Positions 16,813 to 28,555 of a stretch of DNA of 64,000 bases are shown here, in pieces. The position numbers were made by a program, and so were the translations under genes. How positions within the stretch are numbered: position 1 is the stretch's first letter; the number at the start of each line of letters is the position of its first letter. The notes beneath the pieces are model-generated. The model was not told the origin of the DNA. It worked only from the letters and a program-made list of their open reading frames with translations, and made no database searches. This DNA comes from Robertmurraya kyonggiensis (lineage in GTDB: Bacteria > Bacillota > Bacilli > Bacillales > Cytobacillaceae), in the NCBI RefSeq assembly GCF_005116465.1, contig NZ_SWBM01000010.1, positions 27,386-91,385 of the forward strand, written 5' to 3'.

Positions 16813-18104
16813 TGTTTCAGACAATCTCCAATTTTATGCGCGTGGGTGATATAAGACGAAAAATCATATTCACCCTTTTAATGTTGATTGTATTCCGTAT
16901 TGGTACATTTATTCCTGTTCCAGGAGTAGATGCTGATGTATTAAAAGCACAAGACGAACTAAGTGTGTTTGGGGTTCTAAATACATTTGGTGGAGGCGCA
17001 CTCTTAAACTTTTCCATTTTAGCAATGGGCATCATGCCGTATATCACGGCATCGATTATCATCCAATTGTTACAAATGGATGTTGTTCCGAAGTTCACGG
17101 AATGGTCTAAGCAAGGAGAAGTTGGTCGTCGTAAACTAGCGCAGTTTACTCGCTATTTTACAATCGTACTTGGTTTTATTCAGGCATTAGGTATGTCTTA
17201 TGGATTCAATAACCTTGCTGGCGGTATGTTAATTCATAACCCAGGAATCGCATCTTATTTGCTAATTGCCACTGTATTAACAGCTGGTACAGCATTTTTG
17301 ATGTGGTTAGGGGAGCAGATTACAACTAAAGGTGTAGGGAACGGAATCTCCATTATTATCTTTGCTGGTATCGTTGCAGGAATTCCTTCAACATTAAACC
17401 AAATTTATGCTCAACAATTTGAAGATGCTGGAGACCAGCTATTCATCCGTATTATCACAATGTTACTACTTCTAGTAGCTGTGATTGCAATTGTTGTGGG
17501 TGTTATTTTCGTTAACCAAGCGTTACGTAAAATCCCAATTCAATATGCAAAGCGTATGGTAGCAGGGCGTATGCCTTCTGGTCAGACATCCCATTTACCG
17601 TTAAAAGTAAATGCTGCTGGTGTTATTCCTGTTATCTTTGCGATTTCCTTTATTGTAACACCAACAACCATTGTTCAATTCTTTGATCAAAATGATGTTA
17701 CATTATGGATTCAAAAAGTGTTTGATTACACACAACCAATCGGTATGGTTATATATAGTGCATTAATTATTGCATTCGCATATTTCTATGCCTTCATTCA
17801 AGTGAACCCTGAACAGGTTGCTGAAAACCTGAAAAAACAGGGTGGTTATGTTCCAGGTATTCGTCCAGGGAAGAATACACAGGAATATTTAACTCGTGTC
17901 TTATATCGTTTAACATTAGTTGGTTCGATTTTCTTAGCAGCAATTGCCATTTTACCGGTGTTCTTCGTGAAATTTGCCGGTTTACCACAATCTGCACAAA
18001 TCGGCGGTACAAGTTTGCTCATCGTAATTGGTGTAGCACTTGAGACGATGAAGCAGCTTGAATCTCAGCTTGTTAAACGTCACTATAAAGGTTTCATTAA
18101 ATAA
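16812..18104 (+). CDS. secY: Protein translocase subunit SecY
   Basis: SecY, 430 residues, the pore of the Sec translocase in the cytoplasmic membrane. About ten hydrophobic segments are visible. Conserved parts include the plug/TM2 stretch, the [16 protein letters not shown] cytoplasmic loop, and the ribosome/SecA-contacting loop with [17 protein letters not shown]. It starts inside the rplO stop. Downstream comes an imperfect hairpin and then adk. Confidence 0.99.
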   Translation: MFQTISNFMRVGDIRRKIIFTLLMLIVFRIGTFIPVPGVDADVLKAQDELSVFGVLNTFGGGALLNFSILAMGIMPYITASIIIQLLQMDVVPKFTEWSKQGEVGRRKLAQFTRYFTIVLGFIQALGMSYGFNNLAGGMLIHNPGIASYLLIATVLTAGTAFLMWLGEQITTKGVGNGISIIIFAGIVAGIPSTLNQIYAQQFEDAGDQLFIRIITMLLLLVAVIAIVVGVIFVNQALRKIPIQYAKRMVAGRMPSGQTSHLPLKVNAAGVIPVIFAISFIVTPTTIVQFFDQNDVTLWIQKVFDYTQPIGMVIYSALIIAFAYFYAFIQVNPEQVAENLKKQGGYVPGIRPGKNTQEYLTRVLYRLTLVGSIFLAAIAILPVFFVKFAGLPQSAQIGGTSLLIVIGVALETMKQLESQLVKRHYKGFIK

Positions 18105-18105
18105 A

Positions 18106-18142
18106 TCGGTTGTGGGGACGTTTGGTTCCCATACCGTTTTAG
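18106..18142 (+). other. Imperfect hairpin between secY and adk
   Basis: The 56-base spacer contains an imperfect stem (CGGTTGTGGGGA against TTCCCATACCG) followed by TTTT. It may act as a weak attenuator between secY and adk; genes on both sides run in the same direction and the operon appears to continue. Confidence 0.35.
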
Positions 18143-18148
18143 CCTTAA

Positions 18149-19557
<1,409 letters not shown>

Positions 19558-19571
19558 AATTAGGTGATTTT

Positions 19572-19859
19572 ATGGTTGGTTACGATTCACGTCCAGAATT
19601 AGGGCAAATAGTCTTAATTTCTCACGGACGAGACGCAGGTCAGTATGCTATAATAGTAGGGTTGTTAGACAATCGGTTTGTTTTTCTGGCTGACGGTGAT
19701 AAAAAGAAATTTGATCAACCGAAGAAGAAGAATATACTACATCTTAAGCTTATTGATTTTGTATCTCCAGAAGTTCAAAGAAGTTTATTAGAAACCGGTC
19801 GCGTAACTAACGGAAAACTCCGATATGCATTAAATAAGTTTGAATCGAGTAAAAGGTAG
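19572..19859 (+). CDS. KOW-domain RNA-binding protein (L14e-like)
   Basis: A 95-residue protein with a KOW-type beta-barrel at the N-terminus ([20 protein letters not shown]) and a basic C-terminal half ([13 protein letters not shown]). It resembles the small L14e-like protein that lies between map and infA in B. subtilis and relatives (YbzG, from memory). A role in RNA or ribosome binding is inferred from the domain and position only. Ribosome-binding site is weak (TTAGGTGATTTT). Confidence 0.8.
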   Translation: MVGYDSRPELGQIVLISHGRDAGQYAIIVGLLDNRFVFLADGDKKKFDQPKKKNILHLKLIDFVSPEVQRSLLETGRVTNGKLRYALNKFESSKR

Positions 19860-19890
19860 GATTTTTTCACTTAGTGAAAAATCTTTATTA
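19860..19890 (+). promoter_or_regulatory. Hairpin in front of infA
   Basis: GATTTTTTCAC (19860-19870) pairs with GTGAAAAATC (19874-19883) over a three-base loop, then TTTATT. It looks like a weak terminator or attenuator between the KOW gene and infA. A closely similar hairpin lies before rpoA at 21124. Confidence 0.5.
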
Positions 19891-19909
19891 AGAAGGGAGT
19901 TCGAGTTCG

Positions 19910-20128
19910 ATGGCGAAAGATGATGTAATTGAAATTGAAGGTACAGTACTTGAGACTTTGCCAAATGCAATGTTTAAGGTAGAATTAGAAAATGGTCATA
20001 CTGTGTTGGCTCATGTTTCTGGTAAAATTCGTATGCACTTCATCCGTATTTTACCTGGGGACAAAGTAACTGTTGAGCTATCTCCATATGACTTAACACG
20101 CGGAAGAATTACTTATCGCTTTAAATAG
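19910..20128 (+). CDS. infA: Translation initiation factor IF-1
   Basis: IF-1, 72 residues, S1-type OB fold that occupies the 30S A site during initiation. Starts [20 protein letters not shown] and ends [25 protein letters not shown]. GAAGGGAG precedes the ATG. It follows a hairpin that may set its expression. Confidence 0.99.
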   Translation: MAKDDVIEIEGTVLETLPNAMFKVELENGHTVLAHVSGKIRMHFIRILPGDKVTVELSPYDLTRGRITYRFK

Positions 20129-20278
<150 letters not shown>

Positions 20279-20299
20279 TATTAAGGAGGTGCGCATATA

Positions 20300-20665
20300 A
20301 TGGCACGTATTGCTGGTGTAGACGTCCCACGTGAAAAACGTGTAGTGATTTCTCTAACATACATCTATGGTATTGGTAAAAGTACAGCACAAAAGGTTTT
20401 AGCTGATGCTGGTGTTTCTGAAAACACTCGTGTTCGCGATTTAACTGAGGATGAATTAAACAAAATCCGTGAAATCATCGACAAGCTAAAGGTTGAAGGT
20501 GACCTTCGTCGTGAAGTATCTTTAAACATCAAGCGCTTAATGGAGATCGGAAGTTTCCGTGGTCTTCGTCATCGTCGTGGTTTACCTGTTCGTGGTCAAA
20601 ACACTAAGAACAACGCTCGTACTCGTAAAGGCCCACGTAAAACTGTAGCTAACAAGAAGAAATAA
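20300..20665 (+). CDS. rpsM: 30S ribosomal protein S13
   Basis: S13, 121 residues, in the 30S head, touching the P-site tRNA and bridging to L5. Starts [20 protein letters not shown]; the basic tail ([20 protein letters not shown]) is present. AAGGAGGTG precedes the ATG. First of the alpha operon ribosomal genes. Confidence 0.99.
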   Translation: MARIAGVDVPREKRVVISLTYIYGIGKSTAQKVLADAGVSENTRVRDLTEDELNKIREIIDKLKVEGDLRREVSLNIKRLMEIGSFRGLRHRRGLPVRGQNTKNNARTRKGPRKTVANKKK

Positions 20666-20687
20666 TCGGTAAAGGAGGTTACTTTAA

Positions 20688-21077
<390 letters not shown>

Positions 21078-21123
21078 TTTTTCTGTATAGAATTTAAATC
21101 CCTGTCTATAATGGGAAAAGGTA

Positions 21124-21150
21124 AGATATTTTCACTGCTGTGAAAAATCT
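21124..21150 (+). promoter_or_regulatory. Hairpin in the rpsK-rpoA spacer
   Basis: AGATATTTTCAC (21124-21135) pairs with GTGAAAAATCT (21140-21150) with one bulged base. It resembles the hairpin before infA in both stem and loop-closing sequence. No clear T-run follows. Possible attenuator or processing site; unproven. Confidence 0.45.
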
Positions 21151-21283
21151 ACGATACTAAATTTTTTCTGAATAAATACAGAATCATTAATCCAGTTGTT
21201 GTGCACAATCGGGAACGTATACAGGGGGAATTTCAGTTAAGGTTTTAACTGAGATTTCGACGTTTTGAAGGAGGGTATATTTG

Positions 21284-22228
21284 ATGATCGAAATAGAAAA
21301 ACCAAAAATCGAAACGGTTGAGATCAGCGATGATGCAAAGTATGGGAAGTTCGTCGTAGAACCACTTGAGCGTGGATATGGTACTACTTTGGGTAACTCC
21401 TTACGTCGTATCCTATTATCGTCACTCCCAGGTGCCGCTGTCACATCGATTCAAGCTGACGGGGTACTTCATGAGTTTCAAACAATTGAAGGCGTCGTTG
21501 AAGATGTTACATCTATCATTCTTAATATTAAGAAGCTTGCCCTTAAGATTTACTCTGATGAAGAGAAGACTCTTGAGATTGATGTGCAAGGTGAAGGTGT
21601 TGTAACAGCCGCCGATATTACTCATGATAGTGATGTTGAGATTCTGAATCCAGATCTTCACATTGCGACCCTTGGTAAGAATGGTAATTTGCGTATGCGA
21701 TTAACGGCAAGACGTGGTCGAGGTTATACGCCTGCTGATCAAAACAAGAGAGAAGATCAACCGATCGGTGTTATTCCAATCGATTCTATCTATACTCCTG
21801 TTTCACGTGTTGCTTTCCAAGTTGAAAACACACGTGTTGGTCAAATGACAAACTATGACAAATTAACCCTCGATGTATGGACTGACGGAAGTACAGGTCC
21901 ACAGGATGCGATTGCTCTAGGTGCAAAGATTTTCACTGAGCATTTAAACATCTTCGTTGGTTTAACTGATGAAGCACAAAATGCTGAAATCATGGTCGAA
22001 AAAGAAGAAGATCAAAAAGAAAAAGTTCTTGAGATGACAATTGAGGAACTAGATTTATCTGTTCGTTCATATAACTGCTTAAAGCGTGCTGGTATCAACA
22101 CTGTTCAGGAATTAGCTAATAAGACTGAAGAAGATATGATGAAGGTACGTAATTTAGGACGTAAATCTCTTGAAGAAGTAAAACATAAATTAGAGGAGCT
22201 TGGACTAGGCTTACGCAAAGACGACTGA
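21284..22228 (+). CDS. rpoA: RNA polymerase subunit alpha
   Basis: Alpha subunit, 314 residues: N-terminal dimerisation domain ([20 protein letters not shown]) and C-terminal domain that binds UP elements and activators ([20 protein letters not shown], with helix-hairpin-helix [17 protein letters not shown]). I choose ATG 21284, giving the normal [12 protein letters not shown] start; a TTG directly before it is in frame but adds only one residue. GAAGGAGGG lies upstream. Confidence 0.99.
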   Translation: MIEIEKPKIETVEISDDAKYGKFVVEPLERGYGTTLGNSLRRILLSSLPGAAVTSIQADGVLHEFQTIEGVVEDVTSIILNIKKLALKIYSDEEKTLEIDVQGEGVVTAADITHDSDVEILNPDLHIATLGKNGNLRMRLTARRGRGYTPADQNKREDQPIGVIPIDSIYTPVSRVAFQVENTRVGQMTNYDKLTLDVWTDGSTGPQDAIALGAKIFTEHLNIFVGLTDEAQNAEIMVEKEEDQKEKVLEMTIEELDLSVRSYNCLKRAGINTVQELANKTEEDMMKVRNLGRKSLEEVKHKLEELGLGLRKDD

Positions 22229-22267
22229 AAAGTTGGCATCGTGTAGGACAAACCCAAGAACTGATGA

Positions 22268-22654
<387 letters not shown>

Positions 22655-22668
22655 TATCATTTTCTAAC

Positions 22669-22720
22669 AACAAGGGCATGGGACAGTTTGAACAGAACGT
22701 GTTCATGTCCTTGTTTACTA
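22669..22720 (+). terminator. Probable terminator after rplQ
   Basis: A 12-bp stem (22669-22680 with 22704-22715, one G-U pair) with a 23-base loop lies 14 bases after the rplQ stop. The trailing T-run is poor, so termination may rely partly on the second hairpin at 22843. Confidence 0.55.
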
Positions 22721-22842
22721 TCACCGCCTTTTTAAGGATTTAAGCCAACACTGAGTGTTATGATGAGCATGCATTGGATTATTATTATAACGCGCTGGAC
22801 AGGTTTTTATGAGTTTATCGCGCGCATGTCTCGTCTAGCTCA

Positions 22843-22884
22843 TGCACCTCTTTTATGACGATAAAAGAGGTGCAGGCTTTATTT
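22843..22884 (+). terminator. Strong hairpin terminator downstream of the alpha operon
   Basis: Perfect 14-bp stem (22843-22856 with 22861-22874) with a GACG loop, followed by GGCTTTATTT. This is the most stable structure between rplQ and the ecf genes. Confidence 0.65.
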
Positions 22885-22926
22885 CAAATTTTGAGCCAAA
22901 TGGAAGACATTTGCTATAAAAGAATA

Positions 22927-23000
22927 TTGCTATCATTTTCGTCTTAAATTTATAATGTCTTCGATAAAACAGGCTCGCCAAATGGCGAGTTTTCTTTTTT
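22927..23000 (+). other. Promoter-like sequence directly followed by a terminator
   Basis: TTGCTA (22927-22932), 18-base spacer, TATAAT (22951-22956), then within about 18 bases a perfect CTCGCC-AAAT-GGCGAG hairpin (22974-22989) and an 11-base T-rich tract. If used, it would yield an RNA of only about 35-40 bases, unless termination is incomplete. No gene lies between promoter and terminator. Confidence 0.4.
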
Positions 23001-23018
23001 ATATGGACTGTTTGGTTC

Positions 23019-23226
23019 ATGCGGACAGTATTTGCTGGAATCATGAAATAGTTGTCTTCATGGAAGGTTTATACGGACACTATTTGCCTGGGTGCTTTGA
23101 ATAGTGTCTTTATGAGCCTCTCATGCGGACACTATTTGTTGGATTCCTTTGAATAGTGTCTTTATGAGCTCTTCATGCAGACACTATTTGCCGAATTCGT
23201 GCAATAGTTGTCTTTATGAACTATCC
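23019..23226. repeat. Four 52-bp tandem repeats with internal hairpins
   Basis: Units start at 23019, 23071, 23123 and 23175, an exact 52-base period; a degenerate fifth unit may follow. Each unit has the core GGACACTATTTG and, about 14 bases on, AATAGTGTC or a near match, so each can fold into a hairpin. Units 2 and 3 are the most alike. The array fills most of the space before the ecf operon. No coding frame runs through it. Confidence 0.85.
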
Positions 23227-23390
23227 ACAAAGACGTTAAAGAGTTATTTTGTTGATGATTGTCTTCATGCGCACCAAAATCAACTTTTTAAATACGGCTA
23301 GTATCGATCACTATTAAAAAAATGGTATAGTAGATTTCGTTAAGAGAATAGAAAAGTTTAGTGAAGCAGAGCTGAGAGGAGGACGACATA

Positions 23391-24230
23391 ATGAACAATT
23401 CAGTTGTGAAGATAGAGAATGTATCCTTCAAATATGAAGGGCAGGAACAATATGCCCTTAAGGATGTATCCTTTCAAATATATGATGGCGAATGGTTAGC
23501 GATTGTGGGGCATAATGGCTCAGGGAAATCAACTTTAGCCAAGCTATTAAACGGGCTCCAATTTCCTGAAGAAGGTCGTATCCAAATAGGTGGTATCGAC
23601 CTAACAGAAGAGACGGTTTGGGATATCAGAAAATTGATTGGTATGGTATTTCAAAATCCGGACAATCAATTTGTTGGAACGACGGTACAGGATGATGTGG
23701 CTTTTGGTTTAGAAAATAACGGGATTCCCCGTGAAGATATGGTGGAGCGTGTTCAGAGCTCTTTGAAGAGTGTCAAAATGGAGCAATTTCTTGATCAAGA
23801 GCCGCACCATTTATCAGGTGGACAAAAGCAAAGAGTCGCGATTGCAGGTGTCATTGCACTGCGTCCGAAAATTATCGTACTTGATGAAGCAACATCCATG
23901 CTCGACCCACGTGGGCGAGAAGAGGTATTAGATACCATTAGAGAGCTAAAAAATGATCATCAAATGACGGTCATTTCCATTACTCATGATTTAGAGGAAG
24001 CTGCGAAAGCGGACCGAATCATCGTAATGAACGGTGGGGAGCTTTACCGTGAAGGTATCCCTGAAGAAATTTTTCAAATGGACGAAGAATTGGTGGGACT
24101 TGGGTTGGACATTCCATTCCCTGTAAAAATGAGCAAAATGTTAAAAGCGAAAGGCATTCCTTTAAATAAACATTATTTATCTGAGGAAGAGTTGGTGACA
24201 CAATTATGGACATCTCACTCCAACAAGTAG
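23391..24230 (+). CDS. ecfA1: ECF transporter ATPase EcfA1 (CbiO family)
   Basis: First ATPase of the energy-coupling-factor module, 279 residues. ABC motifs: Walker [14 protein letters not shown]-loop [12 protein letters not shown], signature LSGGQKQR, Walker [12 protein letters not shown], and switch His in SITHDLEE. The module powers several vitamin and cofactor uptake proteins that bring their own S-component; none is encoded here. AGAGGAGG precedes the ATG. It overlaps ecfA2 by 25 bases, so expression is coupled. Confidence 0.96.
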   Translation: MNNSVVKIENVSFKYEGQEQYALKDVSFQIYDGEWLAIVGHNGSGKSTLAKLLNGLQFPEEGRIQIGGIDLTEETVWDIRKLIGMVFQNPDNQFVGTTVQDDVAFGLENNGIPREDMVERVQSSLKSVKMEQFLDQEPHHLSGGQKQRVAIAGVIALRPKIIVLDEATSMLDPRGREEVLDTIRELKNDHQMTVISITHDLEEAAKADRIIVMNGGELYREGIPEEIFQMDEELVGLGLDIPFPVKMSKMLKAKGIPLNKHYLSEEELVTQLWTSHSNK

Positions 24231-25075
24231 AATATCGTTACCAAGCCAATTCACCATTTGAACGTCTTGCTATTCAAAATGTCTCGATTGATATACCATC
24301 TGGAACGTATTTGGCCATCATTGGCCATACGGGTTCAGGTAAATCAACCATTTTACAGCACCTTAATGCGATTTTGAGACCAACCGAGGGTAAGGTTGTC
24401 ATCGGCGATCGCGAGGTCACCAATGCGAAGAAACAAAAGAATTTGAAAGAAATCCGCAAACGTGTTGGGATTGTTTTTCAATTTCCTGAGCACCAACTGT
24501 TTGAAGAAACAGTGGAAAAAGATATATGCTTTGGCCCAATGAATTTTGGGGTATCAGAAGCAGACGCTAAGGTTCGTGCAAGAAGAGCGATTAAACAAGT
24601 AGGTCTTTCTGAAGATATCCTGCAGAAATCCCCATTTGACCTGTCTGGTGGGCAAATGAGACGTGTAGCGATTGCGGGAGTGCTTGCAATGGAGCCTGAT
24701 GTTATCGTCTTAGATGAGCCTACAGCAGGGCTTGACCCTCGCGGTCGAAAAGAAATTATGGATATGTTTTATCAGCTCCATAAGGAAAGAAATCTATCGA
24801 CTGTTCTTGTTACCCATAGTATGGAGGATGCATCTCAGTACGCGGACCAAATCGTGATTATGCATCAAGGGCAGGTTTATAAAAAAGGTACACCTCGCGA
24901 GATTTTTTATTCACCAGAGGGTCTAATCGAGCTTGGCCTGGATGTGCCTGAAGTTGTTCGATTCCAACAAAAAATCGAAGAAACCTTCGGGACAAAACTC
25001 GCAAAAACATGTATCACATTGGACGAGCTGACAGATGAAATCGAGCAGCTTTTTAAAAGGGGTGAGCCAAAATGA
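24206..25075 (+). CDS. ecfA2: ECF transporter ATPase EcfA2 (CbiO family)
   Basis: Second ATPase, 289 residues: Walker [14 protein letters not shown]-loop [12 protein letters not shown], signature LSGGQMRR, Walker [15 protein letters not shown]-loop VTHSMED. It forms a heterodimer with EcfA1. The start lies inside the end of ecfA1 and the stop overlaps ecfT by four bases (ATGA). Position before truA is the standard Bacillus arrangement. Confidence 0.96.
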   Translation: MDISLQQVEYRYQANSPFERLAIQNVSIDIPSGTYLAIIGHTGSGKSTILQHLNAILRPTEGKVVIGDREVTNAKKQKNLKEIRKRVGIVFQFPEHQLFEETVEKDICFGPMNFGVSEADAKVRARRAIKQVGLSEDILQKSPFDLSGGQMRRVAIAGVLAMEPDVIVLDEPTAGLDPRGRKEIMDMFYQLHKERNLSTVLVTHSMEDASQYADQIVIMHQGQVYKKGTPREIFYSPEGLIELGLDVPEVVRFQQKIEETFGTKLAKTCITLDELTDEIEQLFKRGEPK

Positions 25076-25869
25076 TGGAAAAAATGATTTTTGGCCGCTA
25101 TATACCAGCAGTATCTCCAATGCATCGAATGGATCCAAGGTCAAAAATAATCCTTGTGTTCCTCTTTGTTTGTGTAGTTTTTATTGCGAATAACGCGATC
25201 ACCTACGGGTTATTAGCGATCTATACGTTTTTAATGGTACTCTCCTCCAAGGTGCCGATTCGCTTCATATTGGGCGGTCTCAGGATTGTTCTATGGCTCG
25301 TGTTGTTTACCCTCGTGCTCCATCTCTTTTTCACAAAAGAAGGAGAAGTGCTATTTCACTGGGGAGCCATTTCGATTTATGAAGGTGGTCTAAAGCAGGG
25401 GATATTTATTTCCGTGCGATTCTTCCTACTGATCTTAATGACGTCCTTGTTAACCCTAACGACGACACCCATTGAGATTACCGATGGAATTGAAGTGTTG
25501 TTAAATCCTTTGAAAAAAATAAAGTTTCCGGTCCATGAATTAGCGTTAATGATGTCGATTTCCTTACGCTTTATTCCGACACTCATGGAGGAAACGGATA
25601 AAATTATGAAGGCACAGACTGCAAGAGGTGTAGAATTTTCTGGCGGACCCATTAAGGACCGCGTGAAGGCAATTATTCCTTTATTAATTCCATTATTCAT
25701 TGGCTCATTTAAACGAGCAGAAGAACTAGCTACTGCGATGGAGGCAAGGGGCTATCGCGGCGGAGAAGGCAGAACGAAGTATCGTCAATTGCGCTGGAGC
25801 CTTGTAGACACAGTCATGCTTCTTATCCTAGCTGTCGTAACGGCGGCTTTAGTATTATTCCGTTCTTAG
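25072..25869 (+). CDS. ecfT: ECF transporter transmembrane protein EcfT
   Basis: Membrane scaffold of the ECF transporter, 265 residues, with several hydrophobic segments. Its two cytoplasmic coupling-helix motifs, each with an Ala-Arg-Gly core, are visible ([10 protein letters not shown] and EARGYRGG). It links the two ATPases to exchangeable S-components. The ATG overlaps the ecfA2 stop, with AAAAGGGG upstream. Confidence 0.95.
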   Translation: MMEKMIFGRYIPAVSPMHRMDPRSKIILVFLFVCVVFIANNAITYGLLAIYTFLMVLSSKVPIRFILGGLRIVLWLVLFTLVLHLFFTKEGEVLFHWGAISIYEGGLKQGIFISVRFFLLILMTSLLTLTTTPIEITDGIEVLLNPLKKIKFPVHELALMMSISLRFIPTLMEETDKIMKAQTARGVEFSGGPIKDRVKAIIPLLIPLFIGSFKRAEELATAMEARGYRGGEGRTKYRQLRWSLVDTVMLLILAVVTAALVLFRS

Positions 25870-25879
25870 GAGAGAGTAT

Positions 25880-26629
25880 ATGCAACGATATAAGTGTAAG
25901 GTCGCATATGATGGTTCCCAGTTCTCTGGTTATCAGATTCAGCCAAATCAGCGCACCGTACAGGGAGAGCTTGAAAAGGCTCTAGAGAAGCTTCATAAGG
26001 GTCAAGAGACAAAAGTATTCGCATCTGGCCGTACAGATGCAGGGGTGCATGCAAGGGGGCAGATGCTTCATTTTGATTCGCCCTTCTCGATTCCTGAAGA
26101 AAAATGGCCAGTCGCGTTAAATACACTTTTACCAGATGAAGTTTCAGTTCTTGAAGTTGAAAAAGCGGAGTCGGATTTTCATGCAAGATTTGATGTATCA
26201 GGTAAGGAATACCGCTATTTTGTCTACACTGGTAAAGTACGAAATCCATTTCGAAGACATTATGCGTATCATTATCCTTATACCCTTGAACTTGAAACAA
26301 TCAGAGCGGCATCCCAATATTTACTAGGCACTCATGATTTTACGAGCTTCTGCTCAGCCAAAACAGAGGTGGAGGATCGAGTAAGGGAGCTTCGTGAAAT
26401 TGAGGTTCTTGAAGAGGGAGACATGCTCGTTCTCAGATTTGTTGGAAATGGATTTTTGTATAATATGGTAAGAATTTTAGTGGGAACCTTGCTACAGGTA
26501 GGAGCGGGTGAAATTGCAGCAGATGAGATCCCGACCATTCTTGCTAAAAAAGACCGCATTTACGCAGGGAAAACTGCACCACCACAAGGGTTGTACTTGT
26601 GGAAAGTAGATTATGAAAATAATTCATGA
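25880..26629 (+). CDS. truA: tRNA pseudouridine synthase TruA
   Basis: TruA, 249 residues, makes pseudouridine at positions 38-40 of the tRNA anticodon arm. The catalytic aspartate is in the family motif [14 protein letters not shown]. Conserved [14 protein letters not shown] and [19 protein letters not shown] segments are present. AGGAGAG precedes the ATG; it starts 10 bases after ecfT and is probably in that operon. Confidence 0.97.
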   Translation: MQRYKCKVAYDGSQFSGYQIQPNQRTVQGELEKALEKLHKGQETKVFASGRTDAGVHARGQMLHFDSPFSIPEEKWPVALNTLLPDEVSVLEVEKAESDFHARFDVSGKEYRYFVYTGKVRNPFRRHYAYHYPYTLELETIRAASQYLLGTHDFTSFCSAKTEVEDRVRELREIEVLEEGDMLVLRFVGNGFLYNMVRILVGTLLQVGAGEIAADEIPTILAKKDRIYAGKTAPPQGLYLWKVDYENNS

Positions 26630-26656
26630 CAACCTATCCTGGTGTCAAATATGTTC

Positions 26657-26685
26657 TTGACAGAATGACGTCAGTGTTTTATCAT
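26657..26685 (+). promoter_or_regulatory. Promoter of rplM-rpsI
   Basis: TTGACA (26657-26662), 17-base spacer and TATCAT (26680-26685). It sits 27 bases after truA and gives a leader of about 100 bases before rplM. Confidence 0.65.
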
Positions 26686-26689
26686 AATA

Positions 26690-26780
26690 TGGTATGTATT
26701 TTAATCCCACGATAAGCCCCGGAACTTATTGTGATGAAGAATATACGAATTAGAATTTGAATTTTGAAATGGACAATTTT
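26690..26780 (+). promoter_or_regulatory. Leader of rplM, possible L13 leader RNA
   Basis: The transcribed region before rplM contains short complementary segments (for example CCACGATAAG against CTTATTGTG). Firmicutes carry a described structured L13 leader here. I could not verify the full consensus by eye, so this is an inference from position and partial pairing. Confidence 0.4.
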
Positions 26781-26793
26781 AGGAGGGAAACTC

Positions 26794-27231
26794 ATGCGTA
26801 CAACGTTTATGGCTAACGCTAACAATATCGAACGTAAATGGTACGTAGTTGATGCTGAAGGCAAAACTTTAGGTCGTCTGACTTCTGAAGTAGCATCTAT
26901 TCTACGTGGTAAACATAAACCAACTTTCACACCACATGTTGACACTGGTGATCATGTAATCATTATCAATGCTTCAAAAATCCACTTAACTGGTAAGAAG
27001 CTAACTGACAAGATCTACTACCGTCACTCTTTACACCCAGGTGGTTTAAAAACAAGAACAGCGCTTGAAATGCGTACAAACTACCCTGAAAGAATGTTAG
27101 AGCTTGCTATCAAAGGCATGCTTCCAAAGAATTCTTTAGGTCGTCAAATGTTTAAGAAATTACACGTTTATGCTGGAGCAGAGCATCAGCATCAAGCACA
27201 AAAACCTGAAGTTTACGAACTTCGTGGATAA
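26794..27231 (+). CDS. rplM: 50S ribosomal protein L13
   Basis: L13, 145 residues, an early assembly protein of the 50S. I choose ATG 26794 ([20 protein letters not shown]), which has AGGAGGG upstream and gives the normal length; the frame is open ten codons further but these overlap the ribosome-binding site. Ends [16 protein letters not shown]. Pairs with rpsI in an operon. Confidence 0.98.
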   Translation: MRTTFMANANNIERKWYVVDAEGKTLGRLTSEVASILRGKHKPTFTPHVDTGDHVIIINASKIHLTGKKLTDKIYYRHSLHPGGLKTRTALEMRTNYPERMLELAIKGMLPKNSLGRQMFKKLHVYAGAEHQHQAQKPEVYELRG

Positions 27232-27249
27232 TTAAGGGAGGATTTATAC

Positions 27250-27642
27250 ATGGCACAGGTTCAATATATCGGTACTGGTCGTCGTAAGAGCTCCGTTGCA
27301 CGAGTTCGTTTAGTTCCAGGCAGCGGCAAAATTACGATCAACGATCGTGACGTAACAGATTACATTCCATTCGAAGCACTACGCGAAGTAGTGAAGCAAC
27401 CATTAAACGCTACTGAAACTCTTGGTAGCTATGATGTTCTTGTTAACGTTAAAGGTGGAGGTTACACTGGTCAAGCTGGCGCTATCCGCCACGGTATCGC
27501 TCGTGCGCTACTTCAAGTTGACCCAGAATACCGTCCAACACTTAAGCGTGCAGGATTATTAACTCGTGACGCTCGTATGAAAGAACGTAAGAAATACGGT
27601 CTTAAAGGCGCTCGTCGTGCACCTCAGTTCTCAAAACGTTAA
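27250..27642 (+). CDS. rpsI: 30S ribosomal protein S9
   Basis: S9, 130 residues, whose basic tail reaches the P-site tRNA. Starts [20 protein letters not shown] and ends [23 protein letters not shown] precedes the ATG. The last 51 coding bases plus the next 10 occur again, perfectly, at 34140-34200, so the gene's 3' end looks like the boundary of a later insertion. The gene itself is intact. Confidence 0.99.
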   Translation: MAQVQYIGTGRRKSSVARVRLVPGSGKITINDRDVTDYIPFEALREVVKQPLNATETLGSYDVLVNVKGGGYTGQAGAIRHGIARALLQVDPEYRPTLKRAGLLTRDARMKERKKYGLKGARRAPQFSKR

Positions 27643-27652
27643 TTTTACGTTT
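27592..27652 (+). repeat. Left copy of 61-bp direct repeat (3' end of rpsI)
   Basis: These 61 bases, from codon AAA before TACGGT of rpsI through ten bases past its stop, are identical to 34140-34200. The two copies bracket the modified-peptide cluster. Weaker similarity goes on for about 20 bases upstream and through the terminator downstream. Compatible with an integration or recombination boundary (attL-like). Confidence 0.9.
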
Positions 27653-27657
27653 ACGAA

Positions 27658-27692
27658 GGCTCTCAACCGATTCGGTTGGGGGTCTTTTTTAT
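27658..27692 (+). terminator. Terminator after rpsI
   Basis: CTCAACC (27662-27668) pairs with GGTTGGG (27674-27680), followed by GGTCTTTTTT. It ends the rplM-rpsI operon. A related terminator with a different stem lies after the right repeat copy. Confidence 0.85.
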
Positions 27693-28114
27693 GTTTAAAA
27701 CGTACTTTTAACCACTGCTGACCGCCAGTTATAGCACGATATACTTTTGGAATTTTGAAGCGGTTTGCACTTTAAGGATAGTGGTTACGTGTATCTTTTG
27801 AATATAAGTGTGCCCTAACCGCTCTTTTACCATTTTGATGCTTGCACCTGCTTCAAATGATCATTTGTGAGTGAATTTTAATCCTGATGAATGAGAACCA
27901 CCTTTTCATTTGATAAACAGAATCTGCAGGTTCCGTTAAATTAGGCTCTTGTATTAGTAACGATACCCATCTATTCTACATAATTTGTTGATGAGTATTC
28001 GAAATATTTAATCAATGTGGCAATCTGGAGTACAGTTCTTTTTCGGTTTACATTGGCTGTTTTCCGTTTCAAGTTGCTGGCATAGCTTTTTAATTTGTTT
28101 GAGGAGGAAAAGAA
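27693..28114. other. Spacer before the peptide precursor gene
   Basis: About 420 bases without a gene. No promoter with both boxes close to consensus could be picked out by eye. The only clear signal is the ribosome-binding site GAGGAGG at 28100-28106. The promoter of the peptide cluster must lie here, but I cannot place it. Confidence 0.5.
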
Positions 28115-28390
28115 ATGAATGATTACCAAAATGAACTCCAAATGTTGAATGTCGGTGATTTCCAAGCGACTCAGGCAATCCCTTGGGATCAAAATCAGTA
28201 CTATACCGATCAGGATCGACTGTTCATTGGTACAGGATTTGGTTTTGGTCGCTGCTTTAGTTGCTTTAACTGTTTTAACTGCTTTAGTTGCTTCCGTTGC
28301 TCTAACTGTTTTAGTTGTTCTCGTTGCTCAAATTGCTCCAGATGCGGTGGCGGTGGCCGTTGTGGTGGTGGCGGTCGCTGCGGAGGTTGA
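28115..28390 (+). CDS. Heterocycloanthracin-type modified-peptide precursor
   Basis: A 91-residue precursor of a thiazole/oxazole-modified peptide. The leader (about residues 1-40) starts MNDYQNELQMLNVGDFQATQ and is acidic and polar. The core has 13 cysteines: eleven at exact three-residue spacing from C47 to C77 (FSC, FNC, FRC, SNC, SRC units), then two GGGGRC units. Heterocycloanthracin/sonorensin-family precursors share such xxC arrays. Next to it lie an F-type leader-binding protein, a fused cyclodehydratase and a dehydrogenase, which would turn Cys into thiazoles. AGGAGG lies upstream. Activity of the product is unknown; an antibacterial role is inferred from the family. Confidence 0.88.
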   Translation: MNDYQNELQMLNVGDFQATQAIPWDQNQYYTDQDRLFIGTGFGFGRCFSCFNCFNCFSCFRCSNCFSCSRCSNCSRCGGGGRCGGGGRCGG

Positions 28391-28426
28391 GGCAACTAAG
28401 TTAGTTAATAGTTTAGTTTTCAATTT

Positions 28427-28462
28427 GCGAAGGTCCACTGCAATGTTGCAGGGGACCTTCGC
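28427..28462 (+). promoter_or_regulatory. Strong hairpin between precursor and maturation genes
   Basis: GCGAAGGTCC (28427-28436) pairs perfectly with GGACCTTCGC (28453-28462); an inner CTGCAA/TTGCAG stem adds six pairs. No T-run follows, so it is more likely an attenuator, or an RNA-stability element protecting the precursor mRNA, than a full terminator. It would allow more precursor than enzyme to be made. Confidence 0.65.
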
Positions 28463-28555
28463 TATGAGATAAGACATAACGGACAAATTGCTATACATAC
28501 GATGGTAGTGGAAGTTAATGCTCATTTATGGTCACAAGGGGTAAGGAGGAGAGAG

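Noticed and set aside
23019..23226. Regular repeats that could suggest a CRISPR array
   Set aside because: The whole 52-base unit is conserved, there are no variable spacers of constant length, and no cas genes are near. It is a tandem repeat.
28149..28472. Open frame overlapping the peptide precursor in another frame
   Set aside because: It arises from the repetitive Cys codons; no ribosome-binding site, and the hydrophobic product is low-complexity. The opposite-strand frame at 28210-28395 is rejected for the same reason.
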